Below, piece by piece: positions 5,587 to 5,737 of a stretch of DNA of 5,737 nt. Every line of letters begins with the position of its first letter. Position 1 is the first letter of the stretch. The position numbers were made by a program, and so were the translations under genes. Under the pieces are notes generated by a model. The model was not told where the DNA came from. It was given only the letters and a program-made list of their open reading frames with translations, and searched no databases. This stretch comes from Alphaproteobacteria bacterium (lineage in GTDB: Bacteria; Pseudomonadota; Alphaproteobacteria; Rickettsiales; SXRF01): assembly GCA_020050695.1 (NCBI GenBank), contig JAGVKI010000051.1, positions 1-5,737 on the forward strand. The letters are read 5' to 3'.

Positions 5587-5737
5587 TATGTTCGCCGCGA
5601 TATTCCGCTAAAATCGCATCATAGAGTTTGTTGCCGAGCAGTTCGCATACGCGCTGGCTGGATTCAAATTTTTCCACTATTTCGCTATGTCGCTTGGGTA
5701 TGTCATGGCGCGGATAATTACCCTCGGGCATCGGATC
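5570..5737 (-). CDS. C-terminal end of an unidentified protein, cut by the window edge
   Basis: On the minus strand a frame enters from the right edge and runs 55 codons to a TAG at 5570-5572. The residues include EIVEKFESSQRVCELLGNKL and DAILAEYRGEH. They have the mixed charged/hydrophobic pattern of a helical soluble protein and codon use like the neighbours. I do not recognise the family. It overlaps the last 17 bases of queA tail to tail. An ATG at 5731-5729 could make it a complete 53-residue protein, but no ribosome-binding site can be judged so close to the edge; a truncated longer gene is more likely. No terminator hairpin is visible between it and queA. Confidence 0.6.
   Translation of the reverse strand, partial: DPMPEGNYPRHDIPKRHSEIVEKFESSQRVCELLGNKLYDAILAEYRGEHISLAH

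Overview
The window looks like a piece of an alphaproteobacterial chromosome of moderate GC content. Three arguments support this. A PII gene (glnB) lies directly upstream of glnA. A signal-peptide cyclophilin, a cytoplasmic cyclophilin and queA follow each other in tandem. GTG and TTG starts are frequent. The lineage below class level cannot be read from the sequence. Most of the window is conserved housekeeping DNA. No mobile element, CRISPR array, tRNA or rRNA gene was seen.

Left part (1-737): a 211-residue protein of unknown function on the + strand (18-653) meets glnA tail to tail. One hairpin with U-runs in both directions (about 676-720) can end both transcripts. Middle part (738-2681, minus strand): glnB (PII signal protein) is followed by glnA (type I glutamine synthetase). 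The 197-base spacer holds a hairpin and a candidate sigma-70 promoter that could drive glnA alone. PII reports the 2-oxoglutarate/glutamine state and glutamine synthetase assimilates ammonium, so this is a nitrogen-assimilation unit. GlnB keeps its uridylylation tyrosine and GlnA its adenylylation tyrosine, so both look post-translationally controlled.

Right part (2682-5586, + strand): a divergent intergenic region of 224 bases leads into a compact run of four genes with gaps of 22, 25 and 9 bases. These are a bacterioferritin-family protein, an exported cyclophilin peptidyl-prolyl isomerase, a cytoplasmic cyclophilin isomerase, and queA (queuosine biosynthesis). Three of the four use GTG or TTG starts. 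The spacing suggests one operon, although the functions (iron/heme, protein folding, tRNA modification) are unrelated. At the right edge, the C-terminal end of an unidentified minus-strand gene overlaps the end of queA by 17 bases.

The most notable observation is the bacterioferritin-like protein. It keeps the heme-ligand methionine and both ferroxidase histidines but appears to have lost all four ferroxidase carboxylates, and it lacks the C-terminal fifth helix. It resembles a heme-type subunit that would need a catalytic partner. Secondary points are the near-identical DNA block shared by the two cyclophilin genes and a perfect 10-bp inverted repeat early inside queA. I found no convincing new multi-gene system here.
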